A stretch of DNA of 64,000 nucleotides from Apibacter adventoris (lineage in GTDB: Bacteria > Bacteroidota > Bacteroidia > Flavobacteriales > Weeksellaceae): positions 1 to 64,000 of the forward strand of contig NZ_PSZM01000034.1 in assembly GCF_002964975.1 (NCBI RefSeq), read 5' to 3'. Positions 63,453 through 64,000 of this stretch are shown here, one piece after another (the first letter of the stretch is position 1; each line of letters begins with the position of its first letter). Position numbers and translations under genes: made by a program. The notes beneath the pieces were generated by a model that saw only the letters and a list, made by a program, of their open reading frames with translations, was not told where the DNA came from and did not search any database.

Positions 63453-63917
63453 TTTTTGGGATATTTTGTTTACATTTTCCAAGAAGTTATTTGAATAATG
63501 GGAAACCTAAGCAAAATAAAGTGCTTTGCTCGTTTCCCAACCATTACCTATTAAAGATTACTCGCTATTAATTGTCTGTTTTGCTGTTAGATATATTAAA
63601 ATGTCACAATAGTTGAGAATGCATGCTGACTTATATAGATTCCGAGTTTCTTGTTAATGACGCAGCGTGTATCGATGACATTCAGTCCCGAATGTATGGT
63701 CATCTTGCAAGGGATATATCTAACACTTTAATGTCAGACTATTTTTCGCAATATTTTTCTATAATTACTAATTGGGATATACAACAACTGCACATGGTAT
63801 TCTATTCCTGTTTTCTGACGTTTAGAAATGATCTATTGGCTACTTTCTTCCATCTAATGGATATTATTAATGTTAGGTTCTTCATATCGATATACGAAAG
63901 GCCTGTAAATACAGAAA
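63453..63917. other. 465-base region without a supported gene
   Basis: An open frame at 63623-63970 (plus) has no coding character and overlaps the end of the gene entering from the right, so it is not called. No hairpin terminator or RNA gene seen. Confidence 0.4.
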
Positions 63918-64000
63918 TCACAAAATATCCTTACTTTTTTTGCTGTCAGACTTTTGATCGTAAGCCATAAATCTCTCCAATTCTTCTTTGCTCAGTGTCT
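63918..64000 (-). CDS. C-terminal end of a gene entering from the right edge
   Basis: 27 codons reading T-L-S-K-E-E-L-E-R-F-M-A-Y-D-Q-K-S-D and ending K-D-I-L-stop. The composition (Ser-Lys-Glu-Glu-Leu helix and Lys-rich tail) is that of a real C-terminus. Too short to name. Confidence 0.4.
   Translation of the reverse strand, partial: TLSKEELERFMAYDQKSDSKKSKDIL

Noticed and set aside
63623-63970. 115-codon plus-strand frame near the right edge
   Set aside because: No coding character and overlaps the more convincing C-terminal end on the minus strand (63918-64000).
1-64000. CRISPR arrays, rRNA and tRNA genes, insertion sequences
   Set aside because: No regularly spaced repeats, no rRNA signature, no convincing tRNA cloverleaf and no intact transposase gene were seen on either strand.

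Overview
The window looks like a low-GC Bacteroidota chromosome, most likely Flavobacteriia (Weeksellaceae/Apibacter-like; the genus is inference). Support: start regions repeatedly carry the Bacteroidota -7 promoter motif TAnnTTTG (rplS and the M14-like gene also have TTG at N19). There are also a T6SS VgrG of Bacteroidota type, PafA phosphatase, a TonB receptor with a carboxypeptidase-regulatory-like domain, and BfmA/RteC-type mobilization genes. I recognise no rRNA, tRNA or CRISPR array.

Region by region. (1) 1-5970, minus strand: a type VI secretion module: vgrG, a 561-aa candidate effector, then three tandem paralogous lipoproteins that look like immunity proteins. (2) 6215-33262: mostly core genes: a VanW/glycosyltransferase-like fusion, ychF, an M48 protease, rplS, an XRE regulator divergent from an M14-like peptidase with striking shared operators, an AlgI-like O-acyltransferase with its SGNH partner, trxB, recR, an amino-acid permease, pafA, a uridine phosphorylase-like gene, a SUI1 protein, a DJ-1 protein, thyA, rpoN, asnS, a serine hydrolase, a methyltransferase and a lipoprotein. 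(3) about 33445-42573: a decayed mobilizable element: Fic protein with operator palindromes, a truncated relaxase, BfmA, an oriT-like hairpin cluster, an excisionase-like gene with a nonsense codon, a frameshifted RteC-like gene, a redox cargo (flavodoxin-fold reductase/HxlR and quinone-oxidoreductase/AraC pairs) and a tyrosine integrase with an in-frame stop. (4) 43533-51464: a tight five-gene operon: TonB receptor, two DUF4876 lipoproteins, DUF6850 barrel, di-haem cytochrome c peroxidase. (5) 51785-57363: transporters, divIC-like, udk, pyrD and small membrane proteins. (6) 58147-61480: a clearly GC-richer island (RibD-like reductase, alpha/beta hydrolase lipoprotein, sugar O-acetyltransferase, carboxymuconolactone decarboxylase-cupin fusion) followed by flavodoxin and RteC debris, then a TetR-HAD operon with two matching operators.

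The best candidates for undescribed biology are the VgrG-linked effector with its multi-copy lipoprotein immunity array (composition breaks inside the effector at about 2700), the XRE/M14 regulatory region with a 45-bp perfect palindrome built from TTACA-NN-TGTAA sites, the TonB/DUF4876/DUF6850/cytochrome peroxidase operon, and the Fic operators. Functions assigned by homology are from reading motifs by eye; no database search was run.
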